This document shows, one piece after another, positions 44,375 through 53,700 of a stretch of 64,000 bases of DNA (its first letter is position 1; the number at the start of each line of letters is the position of its first letter). A program made the position numbers and the translations under genes. Below the pieces are notes generated by a model. It was not told the origin of the DNA and did no database searches. It saw only the letters and a program-made list of their open reading frames with translations. The DNA comes from Bacteroidota bacterium (GTDB lineage: Bacteria; Bacteroidota; Bacteroidia; Chitinophagales; Chitinophagaceae), in NCBI GenBank assembly GCA_025363385.1, contig JANYEA010000032.1:1-64000 (forward strand), written 5' to 3'.

Positions 44375-45808
44375 TTATTCGTTTTCTGGTGTTGGTGTTG
44401 GTGGACTTTGTGGTGCCGGAGGATTTTGATTTCCTTGCGGTGGACGTGGCCCTTGAGGTCTTGGCTGTTGCTGACCTCTTTGTTGCTGCGGTCCGCGATT
44501 TTGTTGTGGCCCCCGATTTTGATTTCCCTGATGTGGTCCACGGTTTTGTTGTTGTGGCCCCCGATTCTGATTTCCTTGAGGTCCTCCTTGTTGTGGTCCG
44601 CGATTTTGTTGTGGGCCTCTTTGTTGCTGTTGAGGTCCACGGTTTTGATTTCCTTGTTGAGGTACACGTGAATCATTTCTTCTATCGTTGCCTCTTTCCT
44701 GATCTCTTCTGCGTTTATCGTTTCTCTCTAAACTCTTTAAACTAATCTGGCCAACTACATCTACAAATGCAGGCTCTATATCTTTTGGTTTACCACTAGT
44801 TACTTCCACTGCTTGTAATTCATCAACTTTTGTACCAGCCTGATTTAACCTTTTAATTTCTTTTACGCGTTGAATGGTAAGTGGATAATGTTTATTATTA
44901 TTTGGCAGGATATACCACATCAAATTTTTGAAAATATCTTTCTTAATAAGTTGTGCGGTACCCATGATTGTGTCCAGAGTATCTGCATAATCTGGGAATT
45001 GTTGCAAAGCATCTAAATAAGTATCGAGTTCAAAATTCAAGCAACATTTTAAGCGCCCACATTGGCCACTTAATTTGGTTTGGTTAATCGATAAATTTTG
45101 GTATCGTGCAGCAGTTGTATTCACACTTTTAAAATCATTTAACCAAGTACTGCAACAAAGTTCACGTCCGCAACTTCCAATACCACCTACTTTTGCAGCT
45201 TCCTGACGAATACCGATCTGGCGCATTTCCACTTTTAATTTGAAATCGCTAGCAAACATTTTGATCATTTCGCGGAAATCAATACGGTCATCGGCAGTAT
45301 AAAAGAAAGTTCCTTTTTTCCCATCAGCCTGAATTTCAATTTCAGAAAGTTTCATCTGTAAATTCAGGTCGCGAGCAATAGCACGGCTGCGAGCCAAAAT
45401 ATCCATTTCCCTGCTCTTACTGATATGAAAAGTTTCGATATCACGATCTGTACTGCGGCGTAAAATCTTTTTTATTTCAGCACTAAACTCATCCACTCCT
45501 TTCTTCTTCATTTGAATCCGAACTAATTCTCCGGTACAACTTACTTCACCCACATCATAACCACCCACACCCTCTACGGTAACATAATCACCTTTTTCAA
45601 AATATTGAAGGGTAGTATTGCGATAGAATTCTTTACGGCTACCTTGTTTGAATGTGACTTCAATAATCTTACAACCACTTTCCGGGTCGCTAAACGGAAG
45701 GTTTAATAACCAATCGTGCACGTTTAGTCGATTACAGCCACCAGTGCTGCAGCCACCGTTACTCTTACAACCATTTGGTGTACCTGTACCACATGATCCA
45801 CATCCCAT
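44375..45808 (-). CDS. ricT: PSP1/RicT (YaaT)-family protein with RGPQQ-rich tail
   Basis: The central 270 residues match the PSP1 family, whose B. subtilis member RicT (YaaT) acts in the Fe-S-bound RicAFT complex that affects RNA processing. Cys-rich motifs are strong: an N-terminal stretch with cysteines at positions 3, 6, 14, 20 and 25, then IGSCGRELCCSTWLNDF and SGQCGRLKCCLNFE. The last 110 residues are an unusual low-complexity tail with many NRGPQQ-type repeats, ending in a Pro-rich segment, and look disordered and nucleic-acid binding. It lies downstream of holB on the same strand, the same order as holB-yaaT in Bacillus. Confidence 0.85.
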   Translation of the reverse strand: MGCGSCGTGTPNGCKSNGGCSTGGCNRLNVHDWLLNLPFSDPESGCKIIEVTFKQGSRKEFYRNTTLQYFEKGDYVTVEGVGGYDVGEVSCTGELVRIQMKKKGVDEFSAEIKKILRRSTDRDIETFHISKSREMDILARSRAIARDLNLQMKLSEIEIQADGKKGTFFYTADDRIDFREMIKMFASDFKLKVEMRQIGIRQEAAKVGGIGSCGRELCCSTWLNDFKSVNTTAARYQNLSINQTKLSGQCGRLKCCLNFELDTYLDALQQFPDYADTLDTIMGTAQLIKKDIFKNLMWYILPNNNKHYPLTIQRVKEIKRLNQAGTKVDELQAVEVTSGKPKDIEPAFVDVVGQISLKSLERNDKRRRDQERGNDRRNDSRVPQQGNQNRGPQQQQRGPQQNRGPQQGGPQGNQNRGPQQQNRGPHQGNQNRGPQQNRGPQQQRGQQQPRPQGPRPPQGNQNPPAPQSPPTPTPENE

Positions 45809-46025
45809 ATTCTAAGTAATAATAGAGTTAATAATAAAACGAGAAGAAATTTTGAGAGGACTATAGAACTGTTACCCCATATTACGCCTGCCATTTTACA
45901 TCGATGGTCAGTTTCTGTTAATCAGTACGCGTATAACTGAAAGAGGTAATCATTACCGAAATTCTTTGCAACCGTCCACACAAAATGCTTTCTCACAGGT
46001 CTCAAGGCTGCCAAACCCTAAAACC

Positions 46026-47225
46026 TTAACTCATCAAAATTAGGGTTTTGTTCTGAATGATGTGATAGAGTTTAATGGTGAGGGCTTGAAATAGCATTTT
46101 GGCGTTGGCATTCCGCTCGATATAGTAGGAAGAACGATCTAATTCTTCAATAATGGCCTGTTGCTGGCTCACGGAAGCAATTTTATTAAGTCGCACCGCA
46201 AAGTCTTTTTCCTTCTCGGGGAGCTGCGCAAATTCAGCGCCCAAAATTTTTATGCGAATACTCTGGCCCAATAAATGATTAAAATAGCGTAAAAATTGCT
46301 TTTGTTTTTCACGACCCAGTTTTGCCACTTCTTCTACAAACTTCACTTGCGCAACTGGACCGCCTTTAAGGGTTGCATTTAACCATTCGCGTAATAAACT
46401 CTGCCAATCTTCATCAGCATTTTGTAATAATTGTAAAGCCTCCCGATAATTTCCGCCACAAATGGCAGCAATTTGTGCGGCTGTACCTGCAGGAGTTTTG
46501 GCCCTTTGAATAAGCGCTTGTTCAATTTCTAGATCCTCCAAAGCCGGGATCTTTATCAGTTGGCACCTGCTTAATATGGTAGGCAGGATCTGTTCTTCGT
46601 TTTCGGCTACTAATATGAAAAGGGTATTAACTGGAGGTTCTTCTATCAGTTTCAGAAGAATATTTCCTTCTTTTTTCAAAAATTCGGGCATCCATAATAC
46701 CAATACTTTGTAATTACTCTCAAAGCTTTTGAGGCTAAGTTTATGGATGATGTCTTTGCATTCTTCTGAGGTGATATTTCCCTGCTTATTTTCAGCCCCA
46801 ATAAACTGAAGCCAGTCGAAACTATTTCCGTAGGGATATAATTTAATGAACTCCCGCCATTCGTTAATATAGTCTGCACAAACAGCCTTGTCGCCATTTT
46901 TTTTTGTGATGACGGGGTAAGTAAAGTGTAGATCGGGATGTATCAATTGTTCCGCACGTAGGAAGGGAGCTTCTGAAGCAATGTTATCTGGACTAATAAA
47001 AGCGGGTTTAGGTTCTAAAGCCGTCATTCCTCCAAAAAGGTCTTCTACCACAGGTGCAGGGGTGGGTAAGCTAACAACGTACTGTGCAAAAGCAAGTGCC
47101 AGTGGTAACGCACCGCTACCTTCTTTTCCCAGAAAAAGCAAAGCATGGCTAAGCCTATTCTGTTCAACCATTTCAGAAAGGTGTTTTTTTACGTTTTGCT
47201 GACCTATTACCTCGTTGAATAACAT
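46026..47225 (-). CDS. holB: DNA polymerase III subunit delta prime
   Basis: Delta prime is a clamp-loader subunit of the replicative polymerase. The N-terminal AAA+ domain begins FNEVIGQQNVKKHLSEMVEQNRLSHALLFLGKEGSGALPLALAFA. The P-loop-like segment reads GKEGSGALPLA and lacks the normal GKT, as expected for a non-ATP-binding delta prime. LKLIEEPPVNTLFILVAENEEQILPTILSRCQLIKI is the conserved SRC region. I chose the ATG at 47225 (399 residues), because the 25-residue upstream extension to 47300 does not resemble the family. RicT follows on the same strand after 217 bp. Confidence 0.9.
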   Translation of the reverse strand: MLFNEVIGQQNVKKHLSEMVEQNRLSHALLFLGKEGSGALPLALAFAQYVVSLPTPAPVVEDLFGGMTALEPKPAFISPDNIASEAPFLRAEQLIHPDLHFTYPVITKKNGDKAVCADYINEWREFIKLYPYGNSFDWLQFIGAENKQGNITSEECKDIIHKLSLKSFESNYKVLVLWMPEFLKKEGNILLKLIEEPPVNTLFILVAENEEQILPTILSRCQLIKIPALEDLEIEQALIQRAKTPAGTAAQIAAICGGNYREALQLLQNADEDWQSLLREWLNATLKGGPVAQVKFVEEVAKLGREKQKQFLRYFNHLLGQSIRIKILGAEFAQLPEKEKDFAVRLNKIASVSQQQAIIEELDRSSYYIERNANAKMLFQALTIKLYHIIQNKTLILMS

Positions 47226-47335
47226 GAATCTATCTTGCTTTTGCTGTGCTGAATTATCAGAAACTGGTACAAAATAAAAGAAGCTGTCTGGTTCAGACAA
47301 CTTCTTTTATACAGTGGGGTATGCGTTTATAAAAA

Positions 47336-47872
47336 CTATTTCAGGTATTTAGTAATCTCTTCGCTATCTGGAGTAACCTTACTTGGGAAATAGGCAATCA
47401 TTTTGCCATTCTCGTCTAATAAGAATTTATTAAAGTTCCAGGCAATGGTAGCATCTAATACACCATTTTCTGCTTTGCTGGTAAGCCATTTGTAAATAGG
47501 TGCGGTATCATCTCCTTTAACACTAACCTTACTTGCTAAAGGAAAAGTAACGCCATAGTTCTTTTTGCAGAATGCTACGATTTCTCCATCAGAACCAGGC
47601 TCTTGAGCACCAAAATTATTGGCTGGAAATCCAACGATCACCAATTTGTCTTTATATAGGTCGGCTACTTTTTGTAATGCCTCATATTGAGGAGTATAGC
47701 CACATTTTGAAGCGGTATTCACTACTAAAATCTTTTTACCCTTGAATTTTGAAAAATCAATAGTTCCGCCGTCGATCGACTTCACTTTAAAGCTATGTAT
47801 ACTTGGGTTGCCAGTTATAAGAGTAAAGGCACTTAGGCAGGCAATGACTACGATACTTAGGAAATATTTCAT
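47336..47872 (-). CDS. Secreted glutathione peroxidase-family protein
   Basis: This is a thioredoxin-fold peroxidase of 178 residues with an N-terminal signal peptide (hydrophobic residues 5-20), so it acts outside the cytoplasm. The peroxidatic cysteine is in NTASKCGYT and the conserved Trp-Asn pair is in WNFNKFL. The second motif reads FPANNFGAQEPG, where the common form is FPCNQFGxQEPG: the resolving cysteine is absent and the catalytic glutamine is replaced by asparagine. It is thus probably a 1-Cys variant that uses an external reductant. I chose the ATG at 47872, which starts the signal peptide. Confidence 0.88.
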   Translation of the reverse strand: MKYFLSIVVIACLSAFTLITGNPSIHSFKVKSIDGGTIDFSKFKGKKILVVNTASKCGYTPQYEALQKVADLYKDKLVIVGFPANNFGAQEPGSDGEIVAFCKKNYGVTFPLASKVSVKGDDTAPIYKWLTSKAENGVLDATIAWNFNKFLLDENGKMIAYFPSKVTPDSEEITKYLK

Positions 47873-47972
47873 GTTTTGTGTTTTATTATTTGGGTACAAT
47901 TAACGATTAAAGGAACAAATGGTTGCTTAAATTTTGATAAATGGCTTTCGAAACTGGTAAAATAAATGGGCG

Positions 47973-48674
47973 TTAAATTGTATATGCCGCAGTGGCCACA
48001 CTTATTTTTACCCCTTGCACGGCCTCCAAAACCGAACCAAGGGCTTCGAGGCTAGCTCCGGTGGTAGTAACATCGTCGACCAAAAGCAGGTGTTTTTGTA
48101 AGATTTGAGCATGGTCTTTTAACACAAAAATACCCTGCATATTTTCCCATCTGTGAATTCGGTCTTGTAAAGTTTGACTACTTGAAAAAACATTTCTGAT
48201 GATCGCATTTTCTGCGATGGGTTTATCCCAAACTGATTGTATGCCTTTGCAAATGATGGTGGCTTGATTATAACCTCTTGATTTTTGTTTTCTTGGATGC
48301 AAGGGCATAGGTATTATCAGATCGATTGATGAAAATCTTTCCGACATTTTTAGTTCAAATCCCATCAACCTTCCTAAATAATAACCCACTGAAATATTTT
48401 GTTTGTATTTTAATTCAGTTAATAAGTATTGCATTACTGAATCTTTCGTAAAATAAAAAGAGGAACCTGCAGCTTGCAAATTTAAACGACCATAAAAAGA
48501 TTTTTCTACAGGGTTATTTCGCAAAGAGAAAAAATGAGTGAAAGGCAGTTTGAGTTGACAGTGATAACATAGAACAGCGTCTCGATCTTTCAAATCGCAA
48601 CCGCATGCGATACAAAAGTGTGGGAATAGCAGTCTTGAAAAATCTTGAATAAGGTTTTCAAATGGAAACAACAT
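47973..48674 (-). CDS. comF: ComF family phosphoribosyltransferase-like protein
   Basis: ComF proteins carry a zinc finger and a phosphoribosyltransferase-like domain and support DNA uptake or processing in other bacteria. The 233-residue protein has the N-terminal finger CIACGCDLKDRDAVLCYHC. Family landmarks further on are LIIPMPLHPRKQKSRGYNQA and the PRPP-type loop LLLVDDVTTTGASLEALG. The length is typical. It lies 38 bp downstream of radA on the same strand, so the two DNA-metabolism genes are probably co-transcribed. Confidence 0.9.
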   Translation of the reverse strand: MLFPFENLIQDFSRLLFPHFCIACGCDLKDRDAVLCYHCQLKLPFTHFFSLRNNPVEKSFYGRLNLQAAGSSFYFTKDSVMQYLLTELKYKQNISVGYYLGRLMGFELKMSERFSSIDLIIPMPLHPRKQKSRGYNQATIICKGIQSVWDKPIAENAIIRNVFSSSQTLQDRIHRWENMQGIFVLKDHAQILQKHLLLVDDVTTTGASLEALGSVLEAVQGVKISVATAAYTI

Positions 48675-48712
48675 TTACCAAGATATAAAGTAGCCAACCC
48701 AAATGCAAGAAA

Positions 48713-50083
48713 CTAAAATAATTGTTGGTATACCTCGTCAACTTTTGATAAAGCAATTACTTGGATCTGGTAGTTTTTTGGATCAAAACTCTTTTTGTTG
48801 TAACGCGAAACGATAATTTTTTCAAAGCCTAATTTTTCTGCTTCGGCAATGCGTTGTTCAATTCGATTAACTGCTCTGATTTCTCCATTTAAACCAACTT
48901 CTCCGGCGAAGCAAATATGATTGGGAAGAGGAACATCTTCATAGGAGGATAGTAAAGCACAGATCACAGCAAGATCAATAGATGGGTCTTCTACTTTTAT
49001 GCCACCTGCAATATTTACAAATACATCTTTCATGCCAAATTGAAACCCGCCTCTCTTTTCAAGAACAGCTAATAAAAGTTGTAATCTTCTTAAGTCGAAT
49101 CCCGTAACGGTTCTTTGTGGTGTGCCGTACACGCTTTGTGTAACAAGGGCTTGAACCTCTATTAACAAAGGTCGAAGGCCTTCCAAAGTGGCAGCAATGG
49201 CACTACCACTTAATTGTTCTTCTCTTTGGGCGATTAAAATTTCTGAAGGATTAGATACGATGCGCATTCCTTCTCCCGTCATTTCATAAATCCCTAATTC
49301 AGAAGTGCTTCCAAATCTATTTTTTTGAGTTCTCAAAATGCGATAAGCATAATGTCTGTCGCCTTCAAATTGTAAAACAGTATCTACCAAATGTTCTAAA
49401 ACTTTAGGGCCTGCTATGGCACCATCTTTTGTAATATGGCCAATTAAAAAAACTGGGGTACCGGTTTCTTTAGCAAAGCGTTGAAATTCTCCGGCACATT
49501 CTCGAATTTGTGAAACGGAACCTGCAGAGGAGTCGATCAAATTTGATTGTAAGGTTTGAACTGAGTCAACAATTACCAATTGCGGTTTCAGTTTTTTGAT
49601 CTCTTGAAAAATGATTTGAGTGGAGGTTTCAGTGAGCAGGTAAAAATTCTCGTTAGATGCGTTTAGGCGATCTGCCCGCATTTTTATTTGTTGATCACTT
49701 TCTTCACCTGAAATATATAAGACCCTTAATTGGTTCATCATTAAACCAATTTGAAGAAATAAAGTACTCTTTCCAATTCCTGGTTCACCCGCAACAAGAA
49801 CTATGCTACCCGGAACAATTCCTCCTCCTAAAACTCTGTTCAACTCAGAATCGTTCGTGTTAATTCTTCTTTCCTCTACGGTTACTATTTCTTTAAGCGC
49901 AATTGTTTTAGAAACTTTTTTTTCCGAATGATATCCATTCCAGTTTTCTTCTTTTTCAGAACCCTTGTCAATAATTTCTTCAATGAAAGTATTCCATTCA
50001 GAACAAGCTGGGCATTTACCAATCCATTTAGCAGATTCGTATCCACAATTACTACAAAAAAATGCTTTTTTAATCTTACTCAT
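48713..50083 (-). CDS. radA: DNA repair ATPase RadA/Sms
   Basis: RadA promotes branch migration in recombination. The 456-residue protein shows the N-terminal zinc finger CSNCGYESAKWIGKCPAC, the Walker A GEPGIGKSTL, the Walker B stretch PQLVIVDSVQT, the RadA-specific KNRFGSTSELGIYEM motif, and a C-terminal Lon-like domain (FVNIAGGIKVEDPSIDLAVICALLSS). A possible -7 box lies at 50089-50096 on the minus strand, six bases from the ATG. The gene is divergent from the second susC across a 617-bp AT-rich region. Confidence 0.96.
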   Translation of the reverse strand: MSKIKKAFFCSNCGYESAKWIGKCPACSEWNTFIEEIIDKGSEKEENWNGYHSEKKVSKTIALKEIVTVEERRINTNDSELNRVLGGGIVPGSIVLVAGEPGIGKSTLFLQIGLMMNQLRVLYISGEESDQQIKMRADRLNASNENFYLLTETSTQIIFQEIKKLKPQLVIVDSVQTLQSNLIDSSAGSVSQIRECAGEFQRFAKETGTPVFLIGHITKDGAIAGPKVLEHLVDTVLQFEGDRHYAYRILRTQKNRFGSTSELGIYEMTGEGMRIVSNPSEILIAQREEQLSGSAIAATLEGLRPLLIEVQALVTQSVYGTPQRTVTGFDLRRLQLLLAVLEKRGGFQFGMKDVFVNIAGGIKVEDPSIDLAVICALLSSYEDVPLPNHICFAGEVGLNGEIRAVNRIEQRIAEAEKLGFEKIIVSRYNKKSFDPKNYQIQVIALSKVDEVYQQLF

Positions 50084-50088
50084 TACTG

Positions 50089-50096
50089 TAAAGATA
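50089..50096 (-). promoter_or_regulatory. Putative -7 element of radA
   Basis: Read on the minus strand this is TATCTTTA, one mismatch from TAnnTTTG. It lies five bases before the radA ATG, which would make the transcript almost leaderless. Confidence 0.35.
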
Positions 50097-50180
50097 AGTT
50101 GAGAGATACTGAAAAAATTGAAAGATGGGGAATGTTTGAAAGAAGAATGCTAAAGAAATTTTAGGGGTGTTTTGAAATGT

Positions 50181-50211
50181 AAAAGGGTCAACATTTCTGC
50201 TGACCCTTTTT
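50181..50211. terminator. Orphan bidirectional terminator in the radA-susC intergenic region
   Basis: AAAAGGGTCA (50181-50190) and TGACCCTTTT (50201-50210) form a perfect 10-bp stem with a ten-base loop. A T-run follows on the plus strand, and A residues give a U-tract on the minus strand. Neither flank carries a gene that points into it, so it may end a small RNA or insulate radA from susC. Confidence 0.6.
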
Positions 50212-50319
50212 ACTTACTAACCCATTAAATTCTTCCACTAAATTACAATAATGGGGCAGATGGCAAAATAATTTTTTGGTTTTTGTGGAAAAAAAAGGTG
50301 CTTCTGAAAATCGTATTTT

Positions 50320-50340
50320 TTGGGATATGGCAAATCCCAA
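50320..50340. promoter_or_regulatory. Dyad TTGGGAT-N7-ATCCCAA upstream of the second susC
   Basis: Seven-base perfect arms are separated by seven bases. No U-tract follows, so an operator is more likely than a terminator. Its distance to susC (about 360 bp) is large. Confidence 0.3.
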
Positions 50341-50608
50341 CCTAAATTAATTATTAATAAAATATATAATATGAAATATTATTATGCATAATTGCAAAAA
50401 ATGATAAAAGTTGAGAATTTTATTTCAAATAATAAAAATAAATAATAAAATCTATAAAAGCCTCTTTGAAATTTGGATTTTACGTATAATATTAAAAATA
50501 TAACAATAATTTATATATGAATATTTAGACTTACTCCATGCGAAAATGCTTAAACAGTATTATAATTAATCGTTTTATGTAGGGCAAAAAGATTAAAAAA
50601 CCATTAAA

Positions 50609-50704
50609 ATGAAAGATAGGCTCAGGTGGATGAGCAGCTTTTTCGTTACTTGGGCGGTCAAAAGAATTGACAAAAGGTTAACAAACCAAAAAAAAACAAC
50701 ATGA
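50609..50704 (+). CDS. Possible 31-codon upstream ORF overlapping susC
   Basis: An ATG-initiated frame of 31 codons has a basic, partly hydrophobic product (MKDRLRWMSSFFVTWAVK at the N-terminus). It ends in a TGA that overlaps the susC ATG by the four-base ATGA arrangement typical of coupled genes. It has no recognised homolog and could be fortuitous. If translated it could act as a leader peptide that controls susC translation. Confidence 0.25.
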   Translation: MKDRLRWMSSFFVTWAVKRIDKRLTNQKKTT

Positions 50705-53700
50705 GAAAAAAAATGCTAATGAGCATTTGTGCATTTGTAATGACCATTTTGGTCGGCTTTGCACAAAGCTCCACAGTGACCGGTAAGGTTGTTGATGACA
50801 AGGGTTCTCCTGTAAATGGAGCATCCGTTGTAGAAAAAGGAACAAGAAACGGTACAAGTGCCGGAGTAGATGGTTCATTTTCTATTAAAGTAAAAACCGG
50901 CGCTAGCTTGGTTATTTCGGCTTTAGGTTTTGAAAATAAAACTATGGCTGCTTCTTCTTCCAACTTGCAAGTACAATTAACTACTGATGTGAAAGCATTA
51001 AGTGAGGTTGTTGTAACAGGTTCTGGAGTTGCAACTTCAAAAAAGAAATTGGGTATCGCCGTTGAGTCTATCAAAGGAGATAAATTACCAGTTACCCCCG
51101 CTGCAGGAATTGACCAAGCTTTGATTGGTAAAATTCCAGGAGCACAGATTTCATCTGTATCTGGTAACCCTGGTGACCAAGTAAACATTGTATTAAGAGG
51201 TATTAACACCGTACAAGGTGGTACTCGCCCTTTAATCTTGTTAGATGGAGCTGAGATTCCTTTCGCTAACTTATCAACCCTAGACATGACTCAGGTTGAG
51301 CGTGTTGAGGTGGTACAAGGTGCGGCTTCTTCAAGTATCTATGGAGCGCAAGGTGCGAATGGAGTTATTCAAATCTTCAGTAAAAAAGGCGTGAAAGGAA
51401 AATTGAACATTAATGTTTCTTCTGGCTATGCTGATAACTCTTTTATTAATGCAGGAAATTTTGGTAAAACAAAATTACATCCCTATTTAACTGATGCTAG
51501 CGGAAATATTATTTCTGCAAATAACTCAGGTGGTTTTGCAGCTGGTGCTCCCTTAAAGGTTGATCCAATTACTGGTGGAATCTTAGGTTCAGGTTCTTTG
51601 GCTTACCGTTATGGTAGCAACGTAGGAACTAGCCCTGGCGCTCCTGGTGAAACTTCAAACTATACTCGTTATGGAATACTGGATCCACGTAATGTAAGTG
51701 ATCAGCCTTTTAAAGGCAACTTACCATGGGTTGATCACTTTGCGCAAGTTTTAACTGGTTCTTCCTCTATTAACAACGCCTTAAGTATTAGTGGCGGTGG
51801 AGATAAAGTAGATTTCAGTTTATCATTTGCTAATAACCATAGTACTTCTCCTTTCTTGAAGAATAATGGTTATTTAGATAGAACTAATTTAACTGCCAAT
51901 GTTGGTGTTGAATTATTCAAAGGATTTACCATTCGTTCAATTACCAGCATTGCGTATGTTAAAAATACCATGCACCCGGGTCTTGGTGCTCCAGGTGGAG
52001 TAGGATTTGGTTACGGTAACACTAATGCAGGTGTTGGAACCATTTATGGTTTCTTAAACACTTCTCCATTCTTAAGTTTAACGGATACCATCGTTGGTGG
52101 CCACTACGGTGCTTACCAAAAAGCGAGCTTTGCTTCTGTAAATGCTTATAACCCATATTACCAGTTGGATTACACCAATGGAGATAGCAAGCAATACAAT
52201 GTGAACCAAAACTTTGATGCGAACTATAAAGTAAACAGAATCTTAACCTTGAATGCTAAATATGGTGTTAGTTACAAGAATGAGAACGATATCTGGACTT
52301 ATTATAATCAAACTCAAAATGCAAGCTCTAACTACTATAGTTCTTGGGCTGCAAACTACAATGGTGATGATAACTCAGGTGAGTTAGTAAACTATCAGTA
52401 TAGCAATACCAAACAAAACTTTTTGGCTACAGCTTATATCAATTTGGATTTCCAAAGAGATTTCAACTTGAAATTGCCAATTCAGTCTAGTACACAACTT
52501 TCTTACGATTACAGAAAGAATAACTATAAAGAGTACGACACTCGTGGTTATTCTTTACCATTGACTCCTCCATTCAACATGAATGCAACTCAGTCTCAAT
52601 ACATCATTTCTGACTACGTTGAACCATTTGTTACTTATGGTTATGTAGTGAATCAGAAATTTGATATTGGAAATTATGGTGGTATATCTGGTGGTTTCAG
52701 AACTGACTATTCTTCTACATTCGGAGAAGGTTCTAAACCATTTACTTTCCCTCACTACAACGGTTATTTAAACCTTGATGCGTTCAAATTCTGGGATGGT
52801 GTAAGTGGATTTATTCCTAGTTTAAAATTAAGAGCAGCTTATGGTGAGGCAGGTATTCAACCAGGTGCATTTGACCGTTACCCAACTCTAAGTGCACGTC
52901 AATTAGGTGGAGACCTTTCTTATTCAAACAATGCAGCTCAGAAAAATCCAGACTTAGGTGTGGAGGTTTCTAAAGAAACTGAGATTGGTACAGATATGAG
53001 TTTCAATATCAATAAGAGCAGCTGGTTTAGAACAGCTAACGTTTCTTTCTCTTATTGGTCAAGAAAAACGGATAACGCAATCTTCTATCAGAACGTTCCT
53101 ATTTCAACTGGTGCATCTAGCTTGTTGACTAACGCAATTGGCTTATCATCTAACGGATGGCAGGTTGGTATCAATATCCCGGTATATTCTTCAAAGAATT
53201 TCCAATGGGATGTAACAACTAACTTTAGTCACCAAACTTCTACAATTGATAAAGTAGTAGGCGGAGATATTCCATTAACTGGTTATGCTGGTTCTACTGG
53301 TCTAGTTTTGGCTGCTGGTAGAAAAATTGGTGAGATCTATGGATACCACGCTTTAACAGCTGTTGATCAGTTAAGAGCAGATGGGGTTACTCCATTTATT
53401 CCTAAAGCATCACAATCTGCTTACGAAATTGTACAAGGTAGAGTGGTTAACACAGCTACTAAAGCGATCTTCTTCTCTGATGAAGCTTCTACTTTAGGAG
53501 ATCCTAACCCAACTTTAACTTCTTCTTTCATCAATACATTTACTTACAAAAACTTCATCACTTTTGGTTTCCAATTCGATTGGATCAATGGGTCACATTT
53601 GTATAACCAAACCAATGAGTGGATGTATCGTGATGGTATTAGTAGTGATTATTCTAATCCTGTTACTATCGGTGGAGAAACAAAAGCTTTCACTGCTTAT

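Larger units (their letters stand above)
50084..50700. other. 617-bp AT-rich divergent intergenic region between radA and the second susC
   Basis: This is the longest stretch without a recognised protein gene. From left to right it holds a possible radA -7 box (TATCTTTA on the minus strand, 50089-50096), a perfect terminator-like hairpin (50181-50211), a TTGGGAT-N7-ATCCCAA dyad (50320-50340), a very AT-rich block from about 50340 to 50580, and a 31-codon ORF that overlaps the susC start (50609-50704). No tRNA, recognisable riboswitch or complete susC promoter was found. No ECF sigma factor or anti-sigma gene is present. Confidence 0.6.

Noticed and set aside
44278..44676. 132-codon minus-strand frame rich in His, Asn and Lys, and plus-strand frames of 118 and 87 codons in the same place
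   Set aside because: They are alternate readings of the repetitive tail of ricT. The low-complexity repeats keep several frames open; none has an independent start context or family resemblance.
45809..46025. Possible tRNA or small RNA in the 217-bp holB-ricT gap
   Set aside because: No cloverleaf, no TTCRA-type T-loop and no terminator were found; I see nothing specific there.
46013..46048. Inverted repeat AAACCCTAA/TTAGGGTTT around the holB stop codon, considered as a terminator
   Set aside because: No U-tract follows on the minus strand, and the arms are AT-rich with an 18-base loop, so I could not support it as a terminator.
50658..51287. 209-codon minus-strand frame antisense to the start of the second susC
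   Set aside because: It mirrors the susC signal and plug region, which has strong protein evidence, and the antisense product has no recognisable domain. Codon-biased genes often leave such open antisense frames.
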